Assembly (NCBI GenBank): GCA_039029395.1
Contig: JBCCGG010000027.1
Location: forward strand, 22,586-86,585
Direction: 5' to 3'
From: JBCCGG01 sp039029395
Lineage (GTDB): Bacteria > Pseudomonadota > Alphaproteobacteria > Kiloniellales > JAKSDN01
DNA length: 64,000 nt
Part shown: positions 33,669 through 41,685 of the stretch, piece by piece
Layout of the letters: each line of letters opens with the position of its first letter
Position numbering within the stretch: position 1 is the stretch's first letter
Translations under genes and position numbers: made by a program
Notes under the pieces: generated by a model
What the model was told of the DNA's origin: nothing
Database searches by the model: none
The model's input: the letters and a program-made list of their open reading frames with translations, nothing else

Positions 33669-34025
33669 TCATAGATCTTTCTTGCCTGCCTTGAGCGTGA
33701 CCGGCTGGCCGTGGGGGGTGGTTTCGTAGGCGCGGATCCATTGGCTCTTGCGGGCTGTTAGGTCGTCCTGCGACAGCAGATTTTCTGATTGAAGAACCAT
33801 CTCCAACGCTCTGAGAACGCAAGCGTAATAAGTTTCGTTCGAGTCCGACTCTTCGGCTTGCTGGGCCAAGCGGATTTGATTGCCGAGGGCCTCGGCCCAC
33901 TGGTCCGCGCCGAGCCGGCCGCTCTCGACCAGCTGTGCCGCCAGGGCCGTCACCTGGGCCTGCCAAGGCTCGGCGAACAGGGGCTCGCCGTCCCGATTGG
34001 CGAGCGGCTTGAGCTCAGCGCTCAA
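33669..34025 (-). CDS. Nitrile hydratase accessory protein
   Basis: 118 aa with a proposed TTG start at 34025, overlapping the beta-subunit stop by 11 bases (TTGAGCGCTGAGC). The translation (SAELKPLANRDGEPLF, then EPWQAQVTALAAQLVESG) matches the small accessory/activator family of nitrile hydratases, which resembles the beta-subunit N-terminus and assists metal loading. A longer open frame upstream is a different frame of the beta gene. Third gene of the operon alpha-beta-accessory. Confidence 0.8.
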   Translation of the reverse strand: MSAELKPLANRDGEPLFAEPWQAQVTALAAQLVESGRLGADQWAEALGNQIRLAQQAEESDSNETYYACVLRALEMVLQSENLLSQDDLTARKSQWIRAYETTPHGQPVTLKAGKKDL

Positions 34026-34668
34026 GGTAGCTCTCCCAGAGATCCAGAAAGACCCGGTCGCGCCGCCCGGCCGCCTCGGGCCAGAGGTCGGCCGCCTGGA
34101 ACGCGACGCTATAGAGCGGCTCGGCGTGCTTTTTGCCGCGCGCCTTGAGGTCGGGAAAGACGTGTGCGCCATGGCTGGCCTGGATTACCCCGGGCCGGCC
34201 CATTGCATAGCGGGGCAGGCGGGTGTGCCCGGAATGGCCGTGGCTGCGGGTTACCACCCGGTCGCCGACCTCGAAGGCCGGTGCCCGATCGACCGGCCGG
34301 TCGAAGCGCGCGGTCTTGCGGGTCGCTTCCAGCACGTCCTCGGCCTTGAGGGGCGGATCGAGATCGGGCCGGCTGCCGTCGGACCGGCCGCGCGCCAGCT
34401 CTTTGACCGTGGCGATGCCGGAATCGACCATCAAGGCGGCGTAGATCTGCATCCACTGATCGAAATAGGGTCGGGTCAGATAGTCGTTCGGCGCGATCAG
34501 CTCGCGCACGTGGCGCCACCAGTCCAGGGTCCAGCTGCGGTCCTGCGCCATGGCGCCGTTGACACCCCACATGCGGGCTTCCCAGTCGGTATTAAAGTTG
34601 CGCTCGAATTCGTCGACCTCGATGGGTCCGAAGCCTTCCCGGCCGCCCAGATCGTGCACGCCGTCCAT
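34015..34668 (-). CDS. nthB: Nitrile hydratase beta subunit
   Basis: 217 aa. Structural partner of the alpha subunit in conversion of nitriles to amides. The N-terminus MDGVHDLGGREGFGPIE is the classic beta-subunit start, followed by WEARMWGVNGAM. The C-terminal SH3-like domain has FEVGDRVVTRSHGHSGHTRLPRYA-type sequence and ends with the YSVAFQAADLW motif. ATG and the alpha stop share one base (TGATG), indicating tight translational coupling. Confidence 0.95.
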   Translation of the reverse strand: MDGVHDLGGREGFGPIEVDEFERNFNTDWEARMWGVNGAMAQDRSWTLDWWRHVRELIAPNDYLTRPYFDQWMQIYAALMVDSGIATVKELARGRSDGSRPDLDPPLKAEDVLEATRKTARFDRPVDRAPAFEVGDRVVTRSHGHSGHTRLPRYAMGRPGVIQASHGAHVFPDLKARGKKHAEPLYSVAFQAADLWPEAAGRRDRVFLDLWESYLER

Positions 34669-35318
34669 CAGCTTGCCCCCGCGTCGCCCGGCACTCGGCA
34701 GACCGCCGTGCCGATCATGGTGTTGCGGGTGACCAGCGCCGCCAAGGCTTCTTCCTCGAGCCCCTCGCTGCCGGCCGGCCGCTCGGGCAGAACCAGGTAG
34801 CGCAGCTCCGCCGTGGAGTCCCAGACCCGGATCTCCACCTCATCGTCCAAGCTCACGCCGAACTCGGCCAGCACGCCGCGCGGGTCGCGCACCGCCCGGG
34901 CCCGGTAGGCGTTGGCCTTGTACCAGGCCGGCGACATGCCGAGGAGCGCAAAGGGGTAGCAGGAGCAAAGCGTGCAGACGACGAGGTTATGAACCTGGTC
35001 TGTGTTTTCCACGGCCTTGAGATGGCCGGTCGCGTGGCCCAGGTAGCCGAAGTCATCGATCGCCGCCGAGGCGTCTTCCAAAAGCCGCGCCTTGAAGGCC
35101 GGATCGACCCAGGCCCGGGCGACCACCTTCGCGCCGCGCTTGGGCCCGATCTCCTCGCTGTAGAGCTCGACCAAGGCGTCGACCGCCGCCGGATCGACCA
35201 TGCCCTTTTCCACCAGCAGGCTTTCCAACGCCTTGACCCGAAGCGCCGGATCGGAGGGCAGATGGCTCGCCAGCTCCCGATGGATCTGGGCAACTTTATC
35301 CGAGTCGTAGGATGCCAT
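34668..35318 (-). CDS. nthA: Nitrile hydratase alpha subunit, cobalt type
   Basis: 216 aa catalytic subunit. The metal-binding motif V-C-T-L-C-S-C-Y occupies residues 114-121; Thr in the second position and Tyr after the last Cys are features of Co-type enzymes (Fe-type has C-S-L-C-S-C-T). The three Cys form the claw setting in which two are oxidised. First gene of nthA-nthB-accessory. No amidase is beside it, so the amide product must be handled elsewhere. Confidence 0.95.
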   Translation of the reverse strand: MASYDSDKVAQIHRELASHLPSDPALRVKALESLLVEKGMVDPAAVDALVELYSEEIGPKRGAKVVARAWVDPAFKARLLEDASAAIDDFGYLGHATGHLKAVENTDQVHNLVVCTLCSCYPFALLGMSPAWYKANAYRARAVRDPRGVLAEFGVSLDDEVEIRVWDSTAELRYLVLPERPAGSEGLEEEALAALVTRNTMIGTAVCRVPGDAGAS

Positions 35319-35385
35319 GGCCGGCCGCGCTCCCTCGTCGCTCCTGGGAGCGAAAAGGTAGCGCGGAACCGGGGCCGTGGATAGC

Positions 35386-37116
35386 CTACTGGATGATCTT
35401 GCCGTCGCGAATAACGACGGTGGTGCCGTCGAAGCGGGTCAGGGTGAAACCGTCGAAGTTCTCGTTATAGGTCCGGCTGTAGTCCTGTAGCATGCCCAGG
35501 GCCTGCTCTTCGCCCACGCCAAGGCCATCGACCCCGTCGGAGCGGTAATGCACCCCGGCCGCGTCGCGCCCGATCGAAATGTTGTTGGCCAGCTTGTCGA
35601 TCTCGTTGCCCAAGGTCAGATCCGAGCCGATCCAAGGCACGAGCGCGCTGCCGTCGGCGTTGGCCTGGACCGGCGCGGGGAACACGAAGTCTTCGTCGAA
35701 GAAGGCCTTGAGGATCGTGCAGCAGGCACCGGCAATGGTCGCGTGACCGGCCGGGTAGGCCGGATGGGTCGGCGAACCTTCCGGAAAGGCAAGCGGCAAA
35801 AGGCTATTGCCGTTGGCGGCGAAGAGATTGGCCGTGGCCGCAGAGTTAAGGATTTCCAGATTGATGCCGTAGTCCTTGGTGCCATTGGCCTGGTTCTCGA
35901 CCCGGGCGGCGAAGACCTCGGGCCTTAGTCGCCGATGTACCAGCCATTTCTGATACCACGCGCCGGTCAGGGAGACCCGCGCCGCCTTGGTCACCAAGTC
36001 GGCGATGGCGGGCGCGCCGAAGGTCACGAAGGGGCCTTGGTTGTCGATGTCCAAGTATGGATTGCTCGGTGCCAGGGCGTCCGCGCCGAGGCCGAGCAGG
36101 ATCAAGCAGGCGTTGAAGTAGGCCTGGAACACGAAGTCTTGACGGACGTACTCGCCGAGCGCGCGGTTGTTCGAGATGTAGCTCGGTACCCCGCTGAAGG
36201 TAATCCCGTCGCTCGGCGCGGCGCCCCGCTGAATCGCCAGCCACTCGGTGTAGTCGGTCATGAAGTCGTCGCCGGCCACCGGCGGGTCATAGCGCTGGAC
36301 AATGTTGGTCGGGCCATAGGGCACGTCGAGCCAAAGCAGCTGGCTGATGTAGGGGCCGACCAGATCGCCCGGAGTCTCGCCCCGGAAGATCGTGCTTGGG
36401 GTGACCAGCCCGTTATCCTTGGGGCCGACCGTATGGCTGAAGTTGTTCAAATCGGCGACCGCGTCGGCGATCGAGGCGGAAATGCCGTAGTCGACGAAAG
36501 GCACGTCGCGGGTCAGGGCCTGCCAATAGACCTCGCCCATCTCCGCCGCTTGGGTTGCGCCGGCGAAGGTCGGCGCCGGCGGCATGCGGGTGGCTTGGCC
36601 GTCAAGGCCCGTCATCTCGAAAGCATAGGCGCCTTGGGGGTTGGCTAGCGTGCGCACCGCCTGGGGCGACAGGGGGATGGCGTCGAAGTCCGATGGACGG
36701 CCGGTGTCCAACGCGGTCAGGAAGTCGTCGTAGGCAGCCGGGTCCACCTCGCCCAGGTCGTTTTGGGGCAGAGTCTTGAAGAAGCTCGCCCGGCGGTCCG
36801 GGTAGAGCGAATCGTCGCCGTTGGACTCCTGTGGCGACAGCTTGCCGACCAGGTAAGCATTGGCCGCTTGCCGACGCAGGCGGGCGGCCTCCAAGCGCCG
36901 CTTGCGAACGGCGATCGCGTCGAACAGCGGGCCGTCTTTGGCGTGGGCGATGGTGGGCGAGGCAAGCGCCGCGCCTCCAGCCAAGGTCGCCAATGCGCCG
37001 CCGCTCTTCAGCAGGGCCCGGCGGCTGAACGCCGGCTTTTGCTGGGCATCGCTCTCGCGGTCTTTGGGTGATTTGGCCGTCTTGGTAGCTTTGTCACTGC
37101 GGGTCTCGAAACTCAT
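35386..37116 (-). CDS. Tat-exported vanadium-dependent haloperoxidase (PAP2 superfamily)
   Basis: 576 aa. Oxidises halides with H2O2 using bound vanadate. The N-terminal twin-arginine signal is FSRRALLKSGG and a hydrophobic stretch to ASPTIAHA. The vanadate/phosphate pocket is in KWLVHRRLRPE, then HPAYPAGHATIAG (with the acid-base His), and NISIGRDAAGVHYRSD (Arg and His). This order matches the V-haloperoxidase/acid phosphatase fold. The start at 37116 follows GGGAGGAG; the longer frame to 37155 lacks a site. The halide preference is not deducible. Confidence 0.9.
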   Translation of the reverse strand: MSFETRSDKATKTAKSPKDRESDAQQKPAFSRRALLKSGGALATLAGGAALASPTIAHAKDGPLFDAIAVRKRRLEAARLRRQAANAYLVGKLSPQESNGDDSLYPDRRASFFKTLPQNDLGEVDPAAYDDFLTALDTGRPSDFDAIPLSPQAVRTLANPQGAYAFEMTGLDGQATRMPPAPTFAGATQAAEMGEVYWQALTRDVPFVDYGISASIADAVADLNNFSHTVGPKDNGLVTPSTIFRGETPGDLVGPYISQLLWLDVPYGPTNIVQRYDPPVAGDDFMTDYTEWLAIQRGAAPSDGITFSGVPSYISNNRALGEYVRQDFVFQAYFNACLILLGLGADALAPSNPYLDIDNQGPFVTFGAPAIADLVTKAARVSLTGAWYQKWLVHRRLRPEVFAARVENQANGTKDYGINLEILNSAATANLFAANGNSLLPLAFPEGSPTHPAYPAGHATIAGACCTILKAFFDEDFVFPAPVQANADGSALVPWIGSDLTLGNEIDKLANNISIGRDAAGVHYRSDGVDGLGVGEEQALGMLQDYSRTYNENFDGFTLTRFDGTTVVIRDGKIIQ

Positions 37117-37555
37117 ATCTCCTCCCTCTTTGATCTTCTGATTGAGATGTGACACCGGCCTGCAATTGGCGCAGCTCTAACGTCCTCCGAATCGCCTGGG
37201 CGCGGTGGTCTTGCGGTCTTGAAGAGGCGGGCAATCCCTCAGAGCCCGTGACCCTCAAATGAATTTGAGTGCCTCGGACAATTGCCCACCGGGCGCGTGA
37301 TCGGTGCCGGACGGCCTTTTTCGAGCGGAACTAGGACGAAGCGAGCCCGATCACCTAGTAAGACCTATTGTAGCCGCTTTTATTCATTTTCGCCACCGAA
37401 ATATTCCTGAAACATAATCTATACTTTAAGGAGTATTTTAAAGAACTTCTCATTACACGCGATAAATAGAAAAACGCTTGATACGTCAGTATAATTTCTT
37501 CTTTCGGAAGGTAATCGACTGTGTCCCCGCGGCATGGCTGCCGACAGGAATGCCC
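37117..37555. other. Intergenic region with nested hairpins and AT-rich tract
   Basis: 439 bases between two minus-strand genes. CTCAAA (37254-37259) pairs with TTTGAG (37264-37269) as a 6-bp hairpin. It sits inside a wider pairing GGGCAAT (37229-37235) with ATTGCCC (37281-37287). From about 37370 to 37520 the sequence is strongly AT-rich compared with its surroundings and may contain the haloperoxidase promoter or a foreign remnant. No gene supported. Confidence 0.5.
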
Positions 37556-37996
37556 CTATTGGCGATCCTTCTCGGCGTCGTAGCCCATGGCATCCATCGT
37601 GGTCTTGCGGGGCAGGTGATCGTCGATCTTGAGCCAGGGCACTTGGCTTTCGATGCCGGCGTGGGCGTCGTCGGGCGGGAAGGTCTCGGGGCGGTCGAAG
37701 GCGCCGGTCGCGATCGCGACGTAGTCTTCTTCCTCTTCCCAACCCGGCGCCCGGCGGGCCAGCAGTGTCGAGCCGCAGTGCGCGCAAAAGCCCCGCTCCA
37801 CCTGGGTTGAGGACTGGTGGCGCGCGACCTCGCCTTGGGTGACGGAAAAGGCCTCGGGCGCAAACTCGGCCCAGGTGGTGACGACACTGCCGCTCATCTT
37901 CTGGCACATGCGGCAGTGGCAATAGATCACGCTGCCGGGCCGCCCGGTCACCTCGAAGCGCACCGCGCCGCAAAGACATCCGCCCGTTTCTTTCAT
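37556..37996 (-). CDS. GFA/CENP-V family zinc protein
   Basis: 146 aa. Small zinc-binding domain of the glutathione-dependent formaldehyde-activating (GFA) family. Cys motifs in order: GGCLCGAVRFE, YCHCRMCQK, FCAHCGS. The family name reflects one studied enzyme; most members have unknown role, often in redox or C1 metabolism. ATG at 37996 is preceded by GGAGGGAGCGGCGGT; the longer frame upstream is not similar to the family. A second GFA gene is at 52249. Confidence 0.88.
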   Translation of the reverse strand: MKETGGCLCGAVRFEVTGRPGSVIYCHCRMCQKMSGSVVTTWAEFAPEAFSVTQGEVARHQSSTQVERGFCAHCGSTLLARRAPGWEEEEDYVAIATGAFDRPETFPPDDAHAGIESQVPWLKIDDHLPRKTTMDAMGYDAEKDRQ

Positions 37997-38182
37997 ACCG
38001 CCGCTCCCTCCGCGATATCTCACTGCCAAACTAGCATGGCGGCCACGGCCATCGCGAGCACCGCCTTGGGTCCGCGCGGGACCCATACCTGCGGAAATGT
38101 CACGAAGTCGAAACGGCCGTGAAAAGATAGCGCAGCACGCAGGCCATAGGATTCGCCCAGTCAATCGATCGGAGGACTCCTC

Positions 38183-38386
38183 ATGGAACCAGAGACCAGT
38201 GGAAAGTTGATCGTTCGGGCCGTCGAGGTCTTTCGTGATGTGGACGACGCGGCGCGCTGGCTGAAGTCGCCCAACCGGCTGCTCGACGGAAAGACGCCCC
38301 TGGAAGCCCAGTCGTCCGCCTTGGGCGCGGCGCGGGCCGAGAAGCAGCTCAACTGGTTTGCCGGCAAAGCATCAGGAAGACACTGA
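38183..38386 (+). CDS. Short MbcA/ParS/Xre-type antitoxin C-terminal domain protein (DUF2384)
   Basis: 67 aa. Consists only of the domain usually found at the C-terminus of Xre-family antitoxins: VFRDVDDAARWLKSPNRLLDGKTPLEAQ. There is no N-terminal DNA-binding helix-turn-helix. GGAGG lies 8 bases before the ATG, inside an 11-base dyad (GAGGACTCCTC, 38172-38182). The usual partner, a RES-domain NAD-degrading toxin, is not present on either side, so it is an orphan here. Confidence 0.75.
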   Translation: MEPETSGKLIVRAVEVFRDVDDAARWLKSPNRLLDGKTPLEAQSSALGAARAEKQLNWFAGKASGRH

Positions 38387-38554
38387 GTGGACAACGTTGC
38401 ATGGTTTAGGTCGTGAGACAGAAGTACCGATTAAGAACTATGAATTTACTGTGACACGCAAAGTAATCGCTTCGCCTGTCATTCAACTATCACAGAGTTG
38501 TGCTATGGCAGTGCCATGACGATCCAACGGATGTGATCGGGAGCACAGCTCTAG

Positions 38555-39343
38555 ATGCATGGCGTCATCCCCAAAGCGCGTTTTCGGGCTATCTGGATCT
38601 CCGACGTTCACCTGGGCACGCGAGGCTGCAAGGCAGACTATCTGTTGGACTTCTTACGCAGCACGGACTCCGAGCGGCTCTATCTGGTCGGCGACATTTT
38701 CGATGGCTGGCAGCTCAAGCGCTCGTGGTACTGGCCGAAGGCGCACGACGAGGTGGTGCAAGCGATCCTCAGAAAGGCGCGCAAGGGCACCCGGGTGATC
38801 TATCTGCCTGGCAACCATGACGAGGTGCTGCGGCGCTACATCGGCCTTCATTTCGCCGGCATCGAGGTCAAGGAAGACACGGTTCACGTGACCGCCGACG
38901 GCAAGCGGCTGCTGGTGATCCATGGCGATCTCTTCGACAACATCGTGCGCTACGCCAAATGGGCGGCGCTGCTCGGCGATCTGTCCTATCAGGTCGCCCT
39001 GCAGCTCAACACCTGGTTTAACCTGACCAGGCGCCGCCTCGGGCTGCCCTATTGGTCGCTTTCCGCATATTTGAAGCACAAGGTCAAGAACGCGGTGCAG
39101 TTCGTGCGCGATTACGAAAGCACCGTGGCCGGCGAAGCCAAGCGGCGGGGCGTCGACGGCGTGGTCTGCGGGCACATTCACCATGCGGAAATCCGGCGGC
39201 TGGGCCCAATACTTTACTGCAACGACGGCGACTGGGTGGAGAGCTGCACCGCCCTGGTGGAGCATCGCGACGGCCGCCTGGAGATCCTGCGCTGGGCGGA
39301 GGTTCGCGCCTTCGATCTGCTCGAGGCCCGTCAGTGCGCATAG
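38555..39343 (+). CDS. UDP-2,3-diacylglucosamine diphosphatase-like metallophosphoesterase
   Basis: 262 aa calcineurin-like phosphoesterase. Metal motifs: ISDVHLGTRGC, VGDIFDGWQ, LPGNHDEVLRR, VIHGDLFD and VCGHIHHAEI. The overall pattern is like the LpxH-related family found beside lipid glycosyltransferases, probably acting on a nucleotide-lipid or phospholipid. It overlaps the next gene (GTG at 39334) by 10 bases, so they are translationally coupled and likely work in one envelope-lipid pathway. Confidence 0.85.
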   Translation: MHGVIPKARFRAIWISDVHLGTRGCKADYLLDFLRSTDSERLYLVGDIFDGWQLKRSWYWPKAHDEVVQAILRKARKGTRVIYLPGNHDEVLRRYIGLHFAGIEVKEDTVHVTADGKRLLVIHGDLFDNIVRYAKWAALLGDLSYQVALQLNTWFNLTRRRLGLPYWSLSAYLKHKVKNAVQFVRDYESTVAGEAKRRGVDGVVCGHIHHAEIRRLGPILYCNDGDWVESCTALVEHRDGRLEILRWAEVRAFDLLEARQCA

Positions 39344-40329
39344 CGCTGGTGACCGACGCCTGGTTTCCCCAGATCAACGGTGTGGTACGCACCCTGGACT
39401 GCGTGAAGAAAGAGCTGGAGAGCGAAGGCCATCGCTTCGAGGTCATTCACCCCAAGCTCTTTCCCACCATCGCCTGCCCAACCTACCCGGACATCAGGCT
39501 CGCCTGCTGGACGGGCGGCGGCGTGAAGCGGCGCATCGAGGCCTTTGGCGCCGATGCCCTGCATATCGCCACGGAAGGGCCGCTCGGCCAGATCGCCCGG
39601 TGCTACTGCTTGCGCCGCGGGCGTGCATTCACCTCGGCCTATCACACCCGCTTTCCCGAATACATCGCCGAGCGGGCGCCGGTGCCCCTTGCCCTCAGCT
39701 ATAAGGTGGTGCGCGCCTTCCACCGGCCCTCCAGCGGGGTCATGGTCGCGACTCCCGCCCTTGCCCGTGAGCTCGAGAGCAAAGGTTTCCGCAACCTGCG
39801 GCCCTGGAGCCGCGGAGTCGACAGCCGCCTGTTCCGTCCGCGCGCGGAGCCATTCTACGACAAACCCAAGCCGATCTTCCTCTACGTTGGGCGGGTCGCC
39901 GTGGAGAAGAACATCCAAGCCTTTCTCGAGCTCGACCTGCCGGGCAGCAAGGTTGTGGTCGGCGACGGCCCCCAGCGCAGCGCCCTCCAGCAGGCCTTTC
40001 CCGAGACCTATTTCGCCGGCGCCCGCCACGGCGAAGATCTCGCGCGTCATTATTCGGGTGCCGATGTCTTCATCTTTCCCAGCCGGACCGACACCTTCGG
40101 CCTCGTCGTGCTCGAAGCCTTGGCCTCCGGCTTGCCCATAGCCGCCTATCCGGTGACCGGGCCGCGCGACGTGCTCGGACAGTCCGGAGCGGGTGTTCTC
40201 GACGATGATCTGGGACGTGCTGCCCTGGCGGCGCTCGAGATTCCGAAGGCCCGGTGCCGCGCCTTCGCAGAAACTTTCTCCTGGCAAGCCACGGCGCGGC
40301 TCTTTCTCTCCTACCTGCACGCTCATTGA
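39334..40329 (+). CDS. Glycosyltransferase family 4 (mannosyltransferase-like)
   Basis: 331 aa with a GTG start (VRIALVTDAWFPQINGVV) inside the end of the phosphoesterase gene. GT-B fold: N-terminal acceptor part with YHTRFPEYIAERAPVP; nucleotide-sugar part with IFLYVGRVAVEKNI near residue 190 and the EX7E-type motif in FPSRTDTFGLVVLEALASG. Similar to GDP-mannose-dependent alpha-mannosyl and glycolipid transferases. Substrate inferred only from family. Confidence 0.88.
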   Translation: MRIALVTDAWFPQINGVVRTLDCVKKELESEGHRFEVIHPKLFPTIACPTYPDIRLACWTGGGVKRRIEAFGADALHIATEGPLGQIARCYCLRRGRAFTSAYHTRFPEYIAERAPVPLALSYKVVRAFHRPSSGVMVATPALARELESKGFRNLRPWSRGVDSRLFRPRAEPFYDKPKPIFLYVGRVAVEKNIQAFLELDLPGSKVVVGDGPQRSALQQAFPETYFAGARHGEDLARHYSGADVFIFPSRTDTFGLVVLEALASGLPIAAYPVTGPRDVLGQSGAGVLDDDLGRAALAALEIPKARCRAFAETFSWQATARLFLSYLHAH

Positions 40330-40380
40330 ACAGGGTTTCGGCGCCTATCCTTTGGGTCTCCGGCGAGATAGCGTGGCGCC

Positions 40381-40497
40381 ATGACGATCACCGCCACCAC
40401 CATCGGGCCGGAATGGCCGGGTCTAAGGGGCCCGGACTCACGCGCTCAGATGGTCATGCTGTCGATTCTGGAGGAGGGCACCCTGTTCGGTCGACGC
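40381..40497 (+). pseudogene. Decayed 5' copy of the YeeE transporter gene
   Basis: The first 55 bases match the start of the intact gene at 41686 with about four differences (both begin ATGACGATCACCGCCACCAC). After a jump that deletes about 190 bases relative to the intact gene, the fragment resumes with the segment reading RAQMVML, then EEGTLFGR, matching 41933-42010 with a further 24-base loss. Homology then stops. The open frame runs on to 40728, but that part is unrelated. Confidence 0.8.
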
Positions 40498-40621
40498 CCG
40501 CGACTCTCATCAGCATCACCTGGCGAAGTCTGGGACAACGCTATGCAGGATGCACATCACAAAGCGGACATTGCGAAAACTCTGGTCTCAATCAGACTTG
40601 ACCCAACACCAGATGAGCAAA

Positions 40622-41425
40622 TCATAGCTTCTGCAATCGACCGTCAATCAGGCCCTCATGAATTAGGGCCTTGGTCATTATGCTCAGGTCTTGCGCTACA
40701 TATTGGCGCTCGACATCGTTGTAGATGAAACCCTCGTCTCTATTCAAATGCAACGGAAGAACCATTGCGCCGCGCCAATTCAACTGCGTGCAAAGATCGC
40801 TATCGGTTTCCGAAACGTCACGAGGAATGCCTATGTGATAGCCAGCATCCTTGGCGCCCTCGATAGTGTCCTGAAAGGAAGAGAAGAAATCCTCTGCCGG
40901 TAAATCTTCGGTCTTGTTTACCTTGTACACAACGCCCACCCTTTTGACGTTGGTTTCCAAACGCAAGAAAATGGCTGTGCCCAGGGCGAACACAATATAG
41001 TCGCACAAGTAATTTCCCTCGGCATAGGAGATCTGCATCCTCACATTCGTTGATAGCTTCGAGTAAGTGTGTTCGGCAACGTTCCAGGGTTGGAACGACG
41101 GAGCGATGTAGTCCATCTTTTCTAGCGCTGCAGGCACGTCGCTCAGGAAAAACTCGCGCGACAGCTGCTCGACGCGGGGCACGCGTTGACCTCGCTCGAC
41201 AAAGAACAAGACCACCAAGGCAAGAAAAGCAGTACCCGCCAGCTCGATCATCGAGACAGCGGCGATTGTCCAACTGGTTAGGGCCCTGTCAGACAGGGAG
41301 AAGAAGAGAACGAAACAGGATATCAAAAACATTATCACGATAGTGCAAACAATGGTCACCCGGACCCATCGCGGAATGTAGAAGATACGGGAACTAGATG
41401 TTGATGACGTGTCGGGTAGCATCAT
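40622..41425 (-). CDS. Membrane protein of unknown function in a low-GC insert
   Basis: 267 aa, not recognised. Two membrane helices near the N-terminus (VTIVCTIVIMFLISCFVLFF; WTIAAVSMIELAGTAFLALV), then a soluble cytoplasmic or periplasmic domain of about 185 residues with mixed helix/strand and no known motif. GGAG precedes the ATG at 41425, supporting a real gene. A/T content is much higher than in neighbours, and it lies between a decayed and an intact YeeE gene, so horizontal acquisition is likely. Confidence 0.65.
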   Translation of the reverse strand: MMLPDTSSTSSSRIFYIPRWVRVTIVCTIVIMFLISCFVLFFSLSDRALTSWTIAAVSMIELAGTAFLALVVLFFVERGQRVPRVEQLSREFFLSDVPAALEKMDYIAPSFQPWNVAEHTYSKLSTNVRMQISYAEGNYLCDYIVFALGTAIFLRLETNVKRVGVVYKVNKTEDLPAEDFFSSFQDTIEGAKDAGYHIGIPRDVSETDSDLCTQLNWRGAMVLPLHLNRDEGFIYNDVERQYVAQDLSIMTKALIHEGLIDGRLQKL

Positions 41426-41685
41426 GTCATTTCTCCGGAGGGTCGGAATCTAGCCTGACGATTGCGCAAGGATCTCATCTGAAACAGCTGATCAACAGAT
41501 TGTCTATGCAGAAGACAAGGCACCGGAGACCTGCATGCAACTGCTGTAGAAGAATCATAAGGAGCACGCCGTTTCTGATTTACGATGCAATTGGGCAGAA
41601 CCTCAAACGGATTGGATTGATACCCCCGGGCCGAAGGGTTTGAGACGTCTATTCGTAACACGGTCGAAAGGCTAGCCTAGAGCCC
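41426..41685. other. Low-GC spacer upstream of the intact YeeE gene
   Basis: 260 bases, A/T-richer than the surroundings up to about 41640. An 81-codon open frame on the plus strand (to 41643) lacks a ribosome site and a recognisable domain. The last 15 bases before 41686 resemble those before 40381, so the duplication includes a little upstream sequence. Confidence 0.4.

Noticed and set aside
37419..37979. Minus-strand frame overlapping the GFA gene and the AT-rich tract
   Set aside because: It is an alternative frame of the GFA gene running on into AT-rich noncoding DNA.
41398..41643. 81-codon plus-strand frame in the low-GC spacer
   Set aside because: No ribosome site, overlaps the start of the opposite gene, and no recognisable domain.
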